From Clostridiaceae bacterium (lineage in GTDB: Bacteria; Bacillota; Clostridia; Lachnospirales; Lachnospiraceae), in assembly GCA_910575795.1 (NCBI GenBank), contig CAJTGE010000025.1, positions 21,714-85,713 on the forward strand: DNA of 64,000 nt. The letters are read 5' to 3'. This document shows positions 54,742 to 63,331 of this stretch, one piece after another. The position numbers were made by a program, and so were the translations under genes. The notes below the pieces were generated by a model. It saw nothing but the letters and a program-made list of their open reading frames with translations, was not told the origin of the DNA and searched no databases. Each line of letters starts with the position of its first letter. The stretch's first letter is position 1.

Positions 54742-55890
54742 ATGGAGTTAGATTTATCTTCGTATTTTGCGGCTTCACTTGGATTAGTGCTTTTACTGCT
54801 TGTGCTAAAGTTTATCATGCATAAAACGGATACTATATTGAAGTTCGGAATCACGGGTCTGTATGTGTTGGTGATTCTGATTTTAATGCGAGGTTATCTT
54901 CCTTTTGATTTTTATAAGATAAATTTAACCACGAGCTTTTATTCACATAAGGTGCTTCCTTTTCTAAGAGATATTTTCTATTATAAGATAAATGCAGGCG
55001 GAAAAATTATGACTGTCAGGCAGATAACACTCATAATTTTTATAGTTGGATGGATTTGGATGTTATGTAAAAAAATATATGGTTACTTTGCCTTTAACAA
55101 ATTTATAAATTCAGCGCCACTCTATAATAAGGCAGGCGCTTTACAAATTTGTGAGGATGTTTTTTATACTATATTTCCTCAGGACAGGAAATTTGATATA
55201 AAAATTGTTCAGTCAAACATTTTAAGTAGCCCGGCGATTTTTTTATCACCGAATCCCATTATAATACTGCCGGATATTTTATTTACAGAAGAGGAATTAA
55301 AGTTTGTTTTTTATCATGAACTGATACATTTAAAGCATCGCGATTTTATAATAAAGGTGGCCACAGATTTCCTGATAGCGGCATATTGGTGGAATCCTGT
55401 TATACGTATATATCTATTTGATATCATAAATCATGTTCAGGAATTAAATGTTGATTACGAAGCAAGTAAAGGGCTGACTAAAAACGAAAAGCTTGTATAT
55501 TTAAATGTTATATCGAAAACAGCAGATTATATTTGTAAAAATAAAAAGAAGAGAAAACCTATTTACGCTTTGTCAGATGAACATCCATTAAATATATTGC
55601 AAAGGCTGAATTGTATTATAAGCTCAAAAGTAAATGGACTTACATTCAAAGGGATTATAGTAAGCATTATTTTATTTATTTGCTCTTTCACATTTGTTTT
55701 TGAACCATCTTTTCGACCAACATATGACGAAATGGGGAATGAAGTGTTTGAAGGGAATGAAGAATTATCTTATTACATATGGGATGGTACAATTTATAGA
55801 TTATATATAGGTGGCGAATGTGTCTATAAGACTTCTAAAATTCACGAAGATTTTAAAGATTTACCAGTATATAAGGAGGAATCGAAATGA
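54742..55890 (+). CDS. M56 family membrane metalloprotease with extracellular tail, cassette A
   Basis: BlaR1/MecR1-like protease of 382 residues. There are four hydrophobic helices (about 8-26, 34-52, 93-110 and 303-321). The zinc site is HELIH at 192-196 with the probable third ligand E234 (VQELNVDYE). Unlike BlaR1 there is no penicillin-binding sensor domain. Instead a 60-residue tail (322-382), predicted outside, carries ELSYYIWDGTIYRLYIGGEC. It probably senses an extracellular signal and cleaves the BlaI partner or the peptide made by the next gene. ATGA overlap with that gene. Confidence 0.87.
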   Translation: MELDLSSYFAASLGLVLLLLVLKFIMHKTDTILKFGITGLYVLVILILMRGYLPFDFYKINLTTSFYSHKVLPFLRDIFYYKINAGGKIMTVRQITLIIFIVGWIWMLCKKIYGYFAFNKFINSAPLYNKAGALQICEDVFYTIFPQDRKFDIKIVQSNILSSPAIFLSPNPIIILPDILFTEEELKFVFYHELIHLKHRDFIIKVATDFLIAAYWWNPVIRIYLFDIINHVQELNVDYEASKGLTKNEKLVYLNVISKTADYICKNKKKRKPIYALSDEHPLNILQRLNCIISSKVNGLTFKGIIVSIILFICSFTFVFEPSFRPTYDEMGNEVFEGNEELSYYIWDGTIYRLYIGGECVYKTSKIHEDFKDLPVYKEESK

Positions 55891-56120
55891 AAAAAAGATT
55901 TATAGTTTGTTGTACAATAGCATTAGTTTCGTTGAACGCAATGTCAGTATGGGCTTCGACACCTGTAAACAGTGGTTATACTGAAGCTAATACATCTGAT
56001 ATTGTTGAACGGAAAGATGATATAAGATACCAATATAAGGTGGTTGATAATGTATTGTATAGGAGATTATATAATTACTCAAGAAACGAACCTGTTACGG
56101 ACTGGGAGATAATGCCGTAG
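55887..56120 (+). CDS. Small secreted peptide of the M56 cassette, copy A
   Basis: Precursor of 77 residues. A signal peptide (about 1-23, MKKRFIVCCTIALVSL...VWA) is followed by a mature part of about 54 residues. The conserved C-terminal half is YQYKVVDNVLYRRLYN and DWEI. The start overlaps the protease stop (ATGA). A second copy (63478) conserves this half and the overlap, so the peptide is probably functional. It resembles the tail of the M56 protein (see findings). Role unknown: signal, inhibitor or bacteriocin-like. Confidence 0.75.
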   Translation: MKKRFIVCCTIALVSLNAMSVWASTPVNSGYTEANTSDIVERKDDIRYQYKVVDNVLYRRLYNYSRNEPVTDWEIMP

Positions 56121-56244
56121 ATTTAGCAGACATAAAGTAAAATGATTATGAATGATAATAAATAAAAACATAACTAACGATAAACGGTATTCTTAATAAT
56201 TTATGTGGATTTATAAGGAAGTGTAGGATTCATTCGCAATAAAC

Positions 56245-56284
56245 GGGGTATAACATCAGCAATGTTATACCCCACTATTTTTTG
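56245..56284 (+). terminator. Terminator of cassette A
   Basis: GGGGTATAACAT pairs perfectly with ATGTTATACCCC around CAGCA, followed by ACTATTTTTT. A near copy follows cassette C at 63838. Confidence 0.88.
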
Positions 56285-56779
56285 ACTCACTCATATACAT
56301 AAGATATCCTAAATTTACGAGGTAAGATAAATAACTAAGATTTCCTTAGGAGATAATGGAAGAGATAAAACTGTTCAATTTTTGTGTTCTCAATATTAAA
56401 TAAAACACCATATTCAAGAACTCCCTATGGGTACGATGAATTCCTATGGAGTTATCATTGTGTGAAGACAGGAAATACGGGTATGGAAGCTCTATATAAA
56501 ATTTGTTCGTTTCAGAATATGACTTTTCGTAGTTTTCACAATACTCTTTTGTCTACATCTGTCATCAGTTAATGGGATATATTTCATCCGGGAATAAATG
56601 ATGCGTAGATTAGGTTTATTAACGAAAATTTCTTTAGGCTTATACAAAATATTTTGTTGCCTTTAAAATCATCTCCAATTTACATAACAATATTTAGACT
56701 GAAAAGCAACCGCATACTCCATTTACAGGCAGTTTTTAAAGTCAGAATATCATTTGCTAATAACTCATTAGGACTGCGG
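56285..56779. other. Non-coding AT-rich gap
   Basis: About 495 bp with only short, poorly supported frames. Nothing recognisable before the MITE-like element. Confidence 0.4.
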
Positions 56780-56944
56780 CTAGTACACCGTTTTCTTAAT
56801 CCTTATATACTAAGCGTTTGATATTTGTATCAGTGCAAGGCGGAGGAAGGAGGCGATGCGGTGGCATCGTTGACTGACGACAACGTGGCAATGGTGCAAA
56901 TATCAAGTGTTTAGTATATGAGGAATTAAAAAACGGTGTACTAG
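56780..56944. mobile_element. 165-bp MITE-like element with long inverted repeats
   Basis: Ends CTAGTACACCG... and ...CGGTGTACTAG are inverse copies over about 48 bp, with a few mismatches. The centre (GGCGGAGGAAGGAGGCGATG) is GC-rich against the AT-rich setting. There is no coding capacity. The form is that of a non-autonomous transposon. Confidence 0.7.
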
Positions 56945-56971
56945 AGCAGGTAATTAAGAAAAACATTTGTA

Positions 56972-57211
56972 TCAATCGAGATTTACAGTTTCAAACTTTT
57001 CCTCTCTATATGATTCTAACTCTTTGTCATAGTCAATCTGAGGAACTTTTCGTCTAAGGCTTTCTAGCTCTTCAAATGCTTTATCTTTAGCACTCTGCGG
57101 TTCCGTCCCATAAGGTTCGCCTATACTTTCTGTAATATGATTGATAAAATAAAGCTTATTCTCCGGTATCTGCTTCAGCAAATTAATAGCGTCTTTATTA
57201 AGTGTTGTCAT
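56972..57211 (-). CDS. Orphan antitoxin-like protein
   Basis: Small acidic protein (79 residues from the ATG at 57211, after a GGTGGTTACAC site). MTTLNKDAINLLKQIPENKLYFINHITESIG resembles the N-terminal helix-rich region of DUF2281/RelB-like antitoxins common in Lachnospiraceae. A toxin gene would be expected just downstream on the minus strand, but the MITE-like element is found there instead. It may be an orphan. Assignment is tentative. Confidence 0.55.
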   Translation of the reverse strand: MTTLNKDAINLLKQIPENKLYFINHITESIGEPYGTEPQSAKDKAFEELESLRRKVPQIDYDKELESYREEKFETVNLD

Positions 57212-57491
57212 GTGTAACCACCTCATAATCTGTAAATTAGTTTCTGATTAGTCTTAATAGATCTATTTTTATTACTTTGTATAGGAAAAATTTTTGTCAT
57301 ATACTACCAATAATCTTCTGCTTTGCTAGATATCCATCAAAAGGATATTTTAAATAATAAGTAGATATATTATGTCAATATTCGATTTAGAAAAGTATCT
57401 GATTAATTGTTAAAAAATAAGCTGAACAGTCTATTTGGACGATAATAGTATTTCAGGAGAAATCATAATGGCTGTTCTATTAAAAAATGGC
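57212..57491. other. Non-coding gap
   Basis: AT-rich, with no intact frame. The right end leads into the antitoxin RNA promoter. Confidence 0.35.
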
Positions 57492-57520
57492 TTGAATCTT
57501 GGTAGCAGATATGATATATT
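57492..57520 (+). promoter_or_regulatory. Promoter of the convergent RNA
   Basis: TTGAAT, 17 bp, TATATT on the plus strand, ahead of a strong terminator some 90 bp downstream with no frame between. Confidence 0.6.
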
Positions 57521-57526
57521 ATGTAT

Positions 57527-57616
57527 AGGAAAACAACCGCCCACAAAGTGGTTAGCCTCCCGGTAAACAGATAAGCCTACCTGACCGGCTAAGTACAAGG
57601 TAGGCTTATTATTTTC
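57527..57616 (+). ncRNA. Candidate antitoxin RNA of a type I toxin locus
   Basis: A transcript of about 90 nt is expected between the promoter above and the terminator ATAAGCCTACC/GGTAGGCTTAT (57571-57609) followed by TATTTT. Its 3' end overlaps the toxin mRNA around the stop codon. A first hairpin AACCGCCCA/TGGTT lies near its 5' end. The layout follows fst/par and txpA-type loci. Confidence 0.6.
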
Positions 57617-57704
57617 GCTTGTTATTCCTATCTATGTAGGCAAGCAATGCAATGAGAAAAGTACCACCAACAAATAGTAGGTTTAATACTTCATATATAC
57701 TCAT
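57609..57704 (-). CDS. Type I toxin-like small hydrophobic peptide (Fst/TxpA type)
   Basis: Peptide of 31 residues. MSIYEVLNLLFVGGTF is followed by a hydrophobic helix (LIALLAYI) and a basic end (DRNNKRK). The order MSxYE-helix-basic tail matches the holin-like type I toxins of Firmicutes. The AAGGGGGGTGATG ribosome site is very strong and lies 3-4 bp before the start codon. A convergent RNA overlaps its 3' end. The target is presumably the membrane. Confidence 0.7.
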   Translation of the reverse strand: MSIYEVLNLLFVGGTFLIALLAYIDRNNKRK

Positions 57705-57831
57705 CTACATCACCCCCCTTCTTCCTGTATTTCCCATGAAGGGATGATACCGATTGGTAAAGCAGCGATTGCCACTTTCAGAAAGATGGGAGGGTTTCCA
57801 CCTTGTAACACGGTTGTTTCCTAGATTATAT

Positions 57832-57860
57832 ATTATAACATGAACAAGGTTATAATACAA
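57832..57860 (-). promoter_or_regulatory. Promoter of the toxin mRNA
   Basis: On the minus strand TTGTAT (57855-57860), 17 bp, TATAAT (57832-57837). The leader is about 120 nt long and begins with a sequence shared with the convergent RNA (AGGAAACAACCG). Confidence 0.7.
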
Positions 57861-58008
57861 CAGTGATTTGTAAGTATATCAGGGTCAATAAGTGGTTTAG
57901 AAAGGTATCTACCTCCAGATGTGAGAACCAAACCAGAGAATGATGGCATGAAAGTTGCATTTTAGGAGAAAATTAAGTAATAGAGTGTAACGAAAGCAGA
58001 GGAATTAC

Positions 58009-58053
58009 TTGAAAATCAAGATAATGTATTCTATAATATGTATTAAAATACAT
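58009..58053 (+). promoter_or_regulatory. Promoter and perfect operator palindrome of cassette B
   Basis: TTGAAA (58009-58014), 17 bp, TATAAT (58032-58037), then the palindrome ATGTATTAAAATACAT (58038-58053). It aligns base by base with the promoter region of cassette A. Confidence 0.75.
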
Positions 58054-58159
58054 TTGCAGAGACAAGAAACTGAATTTTTTGAGTGTTCCGTAACGAAAAA
58101 ATATGAGAATCCGAGAAATCCATTTTTTCTCATAATATATCAGTATGCAAAAGAGAGGA

Positions 58160-58250
58160 TTATCGTTGACATTTACGTTAGCTTCGTTAGATAATAATGA
58201 CGGGATAAAAAAAGGTTATATATACATATGAAAGAGAAGAGGTTTAATAC
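58160..58250 (+). pseudogene. 3' remnant of a blaI-type gene, cassette B
   Basis: The stretch reading LSLTFTLASLDNND aligns with LSFVSTLVSSDSID of the cassette A repressor, and GAGAAGAGGTTTAATACATGGAG aligns with its end. The rest of the repressor gene is missing between this and the promoter, so the protease now lies in a leader of about 200 bp without its own repressor. Confidence 0.7.
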
Positions 58251-59393
58251 ATGGAGTTAGATTTATCTTCGTATTTTGCGACTTCACTTGGTTTAGTTCT
58301 TTTGCTGCTTGTGGTAAAGATTATTATGTATAAGACTACAATTTTATTAAAATTTGGCATCACTGGTTTATATGTTTTTGCGATTTTGATTCTGATACGC
58401 GGTTATCTCCCTTTTGATTTTTACAAGATAAATTTAACGACCAGTTATTACTCATATAAGATACTTCCTTTTATGAGAGAAATAATCTATCGTAAGATAA
58501 ATGTAGGCGGAAAAATTGTGACTGTCAAACAGGTCATGATCATGATTTTTGCAGCAGGCTGGATGTGGATAACTTGTAAAAAACTATTTGGTTATTTTGC
58601 ATTTAATAGGTTTTTAAATACAGCTCCACCCTGTCATAATGTAGGTATCAAGCAGATTTGTGAAAATATTTTTTATACCATATTTCCTCGGGAAAAGGAA
58701 TATAATATAAAAATAGTTCAATCCAATATCGTAGGCAGTCCGGCGATTTTCGTGTCATCAAATCCTTTTATTATATTGCCGGATATTTCATATACTGAAG
58801 AAGAATTAAAGTTTGTATTTTATCATGAGTTAATACATTTAAAACATCGTGACTTCTTTATTAAAATAGCTACGGATTTATTAATACCGGCTTATTGGTG
58901 GAACCTATTTATATATAAGCGTTCATTTGATATCATAAATCAGGTGCAGGAACTATATGTTGATTATGAAGTTAATAGGACTTTGACTAAAAAAGGAAGG
59001 GTTGTGTATTTAAAGGTATTATCTAAAACAGCAGAATATATTTATAATAATAAAATAAGTAGAAAGCATGTTTACGCTTTGACAGATTCACAACAATTAA
59101 ATTTGCGGCAAAGACTGGAGTGCATCATTAACTCGAAAGGGAAAGAGTTGATGTTCAGGGGAATTATATTCAGCATAGTTTTATTTATTCTTTCTTTTAC
59201 GTTTATTTTTGAACCATCCTTTCGACCGACATATGATGAAATGGGGAATGAAGTGTTTGAAGGGAATGAAGAATTATCTTATTACATATGGGATGGCACA
59301 ATTTATAGGTTATATATAGGCGGTGAATGTGTCTATACGACTTCAAAAATTCATGAGGATTTTAAAAATTTACCAGTATATAGGGAGGAATAA
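58251..59393 (+). CDS. M56 family membrane metalloprotease, cassette B
   Basis: Paralogue of the cassette A protease (380 residues), closely similar over its whole length. HELIH and VQELYVDYE are kept, so it should be active. The extracellular tail is almost identical (ELSYYIWDGTIYRLYIGGECVYTT). It ends in TAA rather than overlapping a peptide gene. The peptide gene that should follow has been destroyed by the IS200-type insertion. The promoter and operator remain but the repressor gene is lost; the cassette A repressor may control it in trans. Confidence 0.87.
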   Translation: MELDLSSYFATSLGLVLLLLVVKIIMYKTTILLKFGITGLYVFAILILIRGYLPFDFYKINLTTSYYSYKILPFMREIIYRKINVGGKIVTVKQVMIMIFAAGWMWITCKKLFGYFAFNRFLNTAPPCHNVGIKQICENIFYTIFPREKEYNIKIVQSNIVGSPAIFVSSNPFIILPDISYTEEELKFVFYHELIHLKHRDFFIKIATDLLIPAYWWNLFIYKRSFDIINQVQELYVDYEVNRTLTKKGRVVYLKVLSKTAEYIYNNKISRKHVYALTDSQQLNLRQRLECIINSKGKELMFRGIIFSIVLFILSFTFIFEPSFRPTYDEMGNEVFEGNEELSYYIWDGTIYRLYIGGECVYTTSKIHEDFKNLPVYREE

Positions 59394-59394
59394 G

Positions 59395-59403
59395 ATGAGA
59401 AGT
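59395..59403 (+). pseudogene. Start of the disrupted cassette B peptide gene
   Basis: GGAGGAATAAG is followed by ATGAGAAG, where cassettes A and C continue into the signal peptide. The sequence switches at once to IS200-like DNA. Confidence 0.6.
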
Positions 59404-60070
59404 TTTAATCACAGGAGGGTACAATTCCCCGATGCTTGCATCGTAACAAACTTACCATAAAGTAGAAAAGATGATACAATGGAAGCAGAAAGGAGAGTTG
59501 TAGATGAGTGAACATATCCACAAGTCGCACAACGTATCAAAGCTTATGTATCATTTTGTATTCCCAACGAAATATCGAAGAGTCGTAGTAAGTGAAGAGG
59601 TAGATGAGGTAATAAAAGAAACCTGTGAAGAAATAAGTAAGCGATACGGCCTATATTTTCTGGAGATAGGGACGGATAAAGATCATGTACATTTTCTGAT
59701 CCAGTCGGTGCCAAGCTACAGTCCGACGCAGATAGTAAAGATAGTAAAAAGTATAACAGCCAAAGAAGTGCTCAGCCGATGTCCAGAGGTAAAGAGGGAA
59801 CTGTGGGGAGGAAATTTCTGGTCGTCAGGATATTATGTAGCAAAAGTAAGTGAACATGGAAACGAAGAAGTAATAGCAAATTATGTAAAGAACCAGGGGA
59901 ACGAATATAAGAAATTATTCCGGAACCAAGGGCTGGAAGGTCAAATGACCTTATTCGATTATATGTAGAGGAAGAGACAGGGAAACTTTCATACCTCGCT
60001 TTTGGACTTGCGTAAGCAAGTCCAAAAGGCAAGTGCTGTGAGAGGCGACGTAGGAGCCGCTCACAGTGCT
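59404..60070 (+). mobile_element. IS200-type insertion sequence
   Basis: Left-end hairpin CGATGC/GCATCG at 59430-59443, a tnpA gene, then the right-end hairpin CTTTTGGACTTGC/GCAAGTCCAAAAG at 59999-60028. A further AAGTGCTGTGAG/CTCACAGTGCTT fold follows to about 60070. There is no tnpB. Exact ends are uncertain since such elements make no target duplication. Confidence 0.75.
59504..59968 (+). CDS. tnpA: IS200/IS605 family transposase TnpA
   Basis: Y1 HUH transposase (154 residues, full length). The HUH pair is in KDHVHFLI (about 66-73), and the catalytic Tyr in EVIANYVKNQGNEYK (about 127). It moves single-stranded DNA using the subterminal hairpins. The gene is intact, so the element may be active. 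AAAGGAGAGTTGTAG precedes the ATG. Confidence 0.95.
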   Translation: MSEHIHKSHNVSKLMYHFVFPTKYRRVVVSEEVDEVIKETCEEISKRYGLYFLEIGTDKDHVHFLIQSVPSYSPTQIVKIVKSITAKEVLSRCPEVKRELWGGNFWSSGYYVAKVSEHGNEEVIANYVKNQGNEYKKLFRNQGLEGQMTLFDYM

Positions 60071-60350
60071 TGAGTGCTTGCACCGGAGTAGTTGATTTTG
60101 TTGATAATAATGACACAAATTGCCAAAATTCAGCATATATAAGATTATAATATAAAATCGGCAGTGGTTCAATCAAAAGTGTAAAAGTTTTTAAGAGTTT
60201 TAAGAAGTAAGATCAAATAAAATCTACGAAAATCCATTATCTGATTCGCACTATATCATCCAATGCTTCCATAATTGTCATAAGCTCCCAATTTTACAAG
60301 CCGGGAGCTAGCGCATTTCAGAATCCCGGCCTGTTTCCGTTATCGCTTTT
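60071..60350. other. Non-coding gap between IS200 element and conjugative-element debris
   Basis: AT-rich with an AGCTCCC...GGGAGCT hairpin near 60281-60310 that may end the minus-strand genes. No peptide gene remnant of cassette B could be found. Confidence 0.4.
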
Positions 60351-60502
60351 TCACATCTGCCGTATCTCATTTTTCAGCATACGCTTGATTTTGTCGCTCA
60401 TGGTTTTCTTGCTGGTCTTGCTGAAATTTCTTCACCAGTGCGGGGGGCGTCCTTAGCCGGTGCTGTGGTGGTAGAGTCCTCTGTGATTTTCTCGCTGTCC
60501 AT
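60351..60502 (-). pseudogene. Remnant of a TnpW-like conjugative-transposon gene
   Basis: The 5' part reads MDSEKITEDSTTTAPAKDA. A different frame then gives FSKTSKKTMSDKIKRML ending NEIRQM, which matches the usual end of TnpW-type proteins. An internal deletion with frameshift has removed the core. Confidence 0.6.
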
Positions 60503-60522
60503 AAATTCTCCTTTTCATACAA

Positions 60523-61281
60523 TCAGATTTTGTTATCCTTCCTCACAATCTCTTTCGCCGTCGCTTTGGTTGCCCTGGCCCCTTCCTCTCGGAAATTTTT
60601 ACCGGAAAGGAGAACCGGCGTACACCGTTCCAGTATGCGGTCATAAATCCTTGTGTGGGCAAGGTCTGACAGGTTCTTGATTTCTCCCAGTTTCAGGTTT
60701 GTCGTGACAATTAGCGGCTTCTTACTCCGATACCGGCTGTCAATGACGGTAAACATCTGCTCCATGGCATACTCGGTATTCCTTTCCGCGCCTAGATCGT
60801 CAATGACAAGCAGGCTGTAATCGTCCAGGCTGGCGATAAAGGCCGCCCTGTCCTCGGCAAACACGCCGGTCAGCCGGTTCAGGATAGACGGGAAATTTGT
60901 CATCAGTACCGGCACGTCACGGTCAAGCAGGGCATTGGCGATACAGCCGGCAAAAAAGGATTTCCCGGTTCCTACGTCACCAAAGAGCAGAAGGCCGGTA
61001 TTGTCCCAGTATGCCTCCTTCCAATGCTCCACATAGGCGTGCGCTTTCTTCATGACGGGATTCTGGCCATTATCATTGGCGAAAGTGTATTCATAAGGGT
61101 ATCTGTCCTGAAGCCCCTGTGCCTTCCGACGTTTGATACGCTCCATGCGTTCCCTCTGTTCCTCCATGGCTTTCCGTTCCTCCTGTGCCTTCTGCTGGCA
61201 GGGACAGAGGCAGCGGGGCATGAAATAGCCGGAACCGCCGAACCTCGGCACAACGGTCTGTCTTCCGTAGATGAAGGGCAA
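60523..61281 (-). pseudogene. 5'-truncated DnaC/IstB-like ATPase of a conjugative element
   Basis: About 250 residues remain. Walker A is GDVGTGKS (about 100-107) and Walker B LLVIDDLGAE (about 154-163), with KPLIVTTNLKLGEI as sensor 1. The Cys-containing region GYFMPRCLCPCQQ near the start is the rest of a zinc-binding N-terminus whose first part is cut off where a transposase fragment begins. With TnpW this points to a decayed Tn916-like element. The open frame starts by chance at the junction, so expression is doubtful. Confidence 0.75.
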
Positions 61282-61942
61282 ACTCAGTTACTTTCTGCTT
61301 TATGCCACAGGGGTACAGTACACGGTTTGTCTTCAGTACCCCAATAGTATAGAAGCCCTTTTTGATAAAGGCATCCATGATGCTGCCGCATGTATACCAG
61401 CTATCACAAAGAAAATAGGAGACAACTGGCGGTACGGGCAGTTCATCCGCAATGTCCTGTACGATTTTAACTTTTGATTTGGATTTGTCATACATGACGA
61501 TGGCATAATTAAGGACTATGCCATTGCAGGAGAGCATGACGGCTACGGCCTGATGTCCATAGTCCTGCTTCCCCTTGAGATGGGACTGGTGGAAATACGC
61601 ATCTTCAATCGGGTGCAAAGCCCGTGACGAAGGCTTTGCCTTTGAGGAGATGGTGTCATCCACGATGCAGAACACAGGCTTTCTGGACTGCCAGGCTTCC
61701 TTATAGATGAACTGGATGACGGTACTTTTTGGTATATCTTCCAGAGTGGCGTCATCCCATTTTCCTTTATTGAGGAAATGTGCAACCGTAGTACGGTGAC
61801 AGGGGCTGTATTTTTCAAAACCGATAGTTTTCCCATGGTACCCAAGAGAAAAGACGGATATTAGTATGGCCATGATATGCTTCATAGCGGTCTGGGGAAA
61901 GATACGGCATAAATTTAACTTTTTAAAGCAGTTGTAAAGCAA
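61282..61942 (-). pseudogene. 3'-truncated DDE transposase (IS701/IS4-like)
   Basis: About 220 residues of a DDE transposase. SPCHRTTVAHFLNKGKWDD is typical, the first catalytic Asp lies in FCIVDDTISS, and the second in FLCDSWYTCG. The third acidic residue and the C-terminal third are missing. The sequence runs into the DnaC-like gene near 61282, so the frame continues into unrelated protein. Confidence 0.78.
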
Positions 61943-62113
61943 TGCGGAATGGTATATACTGTTTTCTATAAGACATCATCCTTTGCAGATTATAGTTTTT
62001 AGGCAAGAACAGTATACACAAAAAAGGTATGGTGTCTTTAGTTTTAAGGTATTTAAAGCAACTTTGGTAAAAATTGAAATTTGCTCAATTATAGTATTAA
62101 ATTGTTTTGCCAA

Positions 62114-62977
62114 TTACGCTAACTGCATAACCTCGGCTTCAAGTTCCTTTAACTCGTCAAATGATAAAGTTGGCACACATAAACCAATTTCTTCTAGTGA
62201 TAGTTTTCCCATTTTTATCATTTTCTCTGCTGCTTTTCTTTCAGTTTCTTTTTCAATGTCTTTCACATAAGTCCTCATAATCTGCTCGTCATCAAATAAA
62301 CTCATCATAATCGTTACTACCTCCACTTCTTTGCTGCTTAGATACTGTTTTAAGATGTTCCTGTCCTTGCATATACGGATTGTTTCTGTAACCGCCTGTT
62401 TCGTCATTCCATGCTCTTTTATCTGTTCGTTAAAAACTTTGCAAAAAACAATATACTCATTGATTATATTATCCTTGTCGCTCTCATATATGACTTTGGC
62501 TTTTATCTCAATATCAATATCTGCACCGTCAAAAAACTCTTGCGATAAAGATATGGTATCGGGTTTTCTGCCTTTGTTGCCTGTATATATCACATATAAT
62601 TCAAGCTTTGGCATTTTTACTTTCTTGCTCTTATACAGGCTCTGACTGGTTCGCTCAAAATATTCATGGTAACTCTGTGCTAAATACAGAAGTATTCTGA
62701 TTAAAATATTTACCGTCCAACTCGATTGCGCTTCCAACAACAAAAGCAATCTGTTGTTACCTGCCATTATGCCCAAATCGTTATAGAGATTATCTGTCAA
62801 AACATTGTCTATCGTTACAATATCCAACGTGTCCTCTGTTGCGTCCGTATCCTCTGGGTGTAATGTTTTATACAGTTTCAGCAAATTCTTTTTATCTTGA
62901 AAAAGGTCTAAAAACACACTGTTTTTTGCTGTACGTTTTGCCTTAACTTCCTGCGTCTGTTTTATATCGTCCGACAC
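62114..62977 (-). CDS. Rpn family recombination-promoting nuclease-like protein
   Basis: Protein of 287 residues of the Rpn/PDDEXK family. The N-terminal SVFLDLFQDKKNLLKLYKTLHPE and the core LYNDLGIMAGNNRLLLLLEAQSSWTVNILIRILLYLAQ (about 65-102, catalytic Asp and ExQ) are characteristic. The C-terminal part is helical and ends KLSLEEIGLCVPTLSFDELKEL. Rpn proteins cut DNA and raise recombination; some act in phage defence. A start after GAGGTGGTAAG-like sequence is seen. It looks intact. Confidence 0.85.
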   Translation of the reverse strand: MSDDIKQTQEVKAKRTAKNSVFLDLFQDKKNLLKLYKTLHPEDTDATEDTLDIVTIDNVLTDNLYNDLGIMAGNNRLLLLLEAQSSWTVNILIRILLYLAQSYHEYFERTSQSLYKSKKVKMPKLELYVIYTGNKGRKPDTISLSQEFFDGADIDIEIKAKVIYESDKDNIINEYIVFCKVFNEQIKEHGMTKQAVTETIRICKDRNILKQYLSSKEVEVVTIMMSLFDDEQIMRTYVKDIEKETERKAAEKMIKMGKLSLEEIGLCVPTLSFDELKELEAEVMQLA

Positions 62978-63041
62978 CTTACCACCTCAATTTCTAAAAA
63001 TCTGTGACACAAGATACGATATATCCTGTTCCTGTCACACT

Positions 63042-63331
63042 TTAATTATACAGAAAATCGCCTGTCTTTACAATAAATTTCACATTAAATTTCTTCCTCC
63101 CTCCATTTCGTTTTCTTCCCAGTCGGCTCATGTCTTTCACAATGATTGTTCCGATATTTCCCTTTTCGACTTCTGCAAGCATGATTTGCAATTCCTCACG
63201 CTCAAAGCTCGTGCCGGAGATATCGTTATCGGTAAAGTGGCGTATGCCCGTAAAATCGTTCTTTTCCGCATAATCTTCAAGTATTGCCTTCTGGTTGGAT
63301 TTGCTGTTGCTCTCGCCCTGTAACTCATCAT
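63042..63331 (-). pseudogene. Fragment of a large serine recombinase
   Basis: YDELQGESNSKSNQKAIL and GNIGTIIVKDMSRLGR match the resolvase domain of Tn-type serine recombinases. The first residues with the catalytic Ser are replaced by sequence of the M56 fragment, and the C-terminal DNA-binding parts are absent. It is dead. Confidence 0.8.

Noticed and set aside
54742..55890. Beta-lactam resistance system (BlaR1/MecR1)
   Set aside because: The M56 proteins lack a penicillin-binding sensor domain and no beta-lactamase or penicillin-binding protein gene is nearby.
56384..56572. ORF of 62 codons after cassette A
   Set aside because: No ribosome site, no recognisable pattern, and a composition like the surrounding non-coding DNA.
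57880..57965. Open frame ending GLERYLPPDVRTKPENDG
   Set aside because: It could be a gene remnant but has no start, no ribosome site and no recognised family, so it was not listed.
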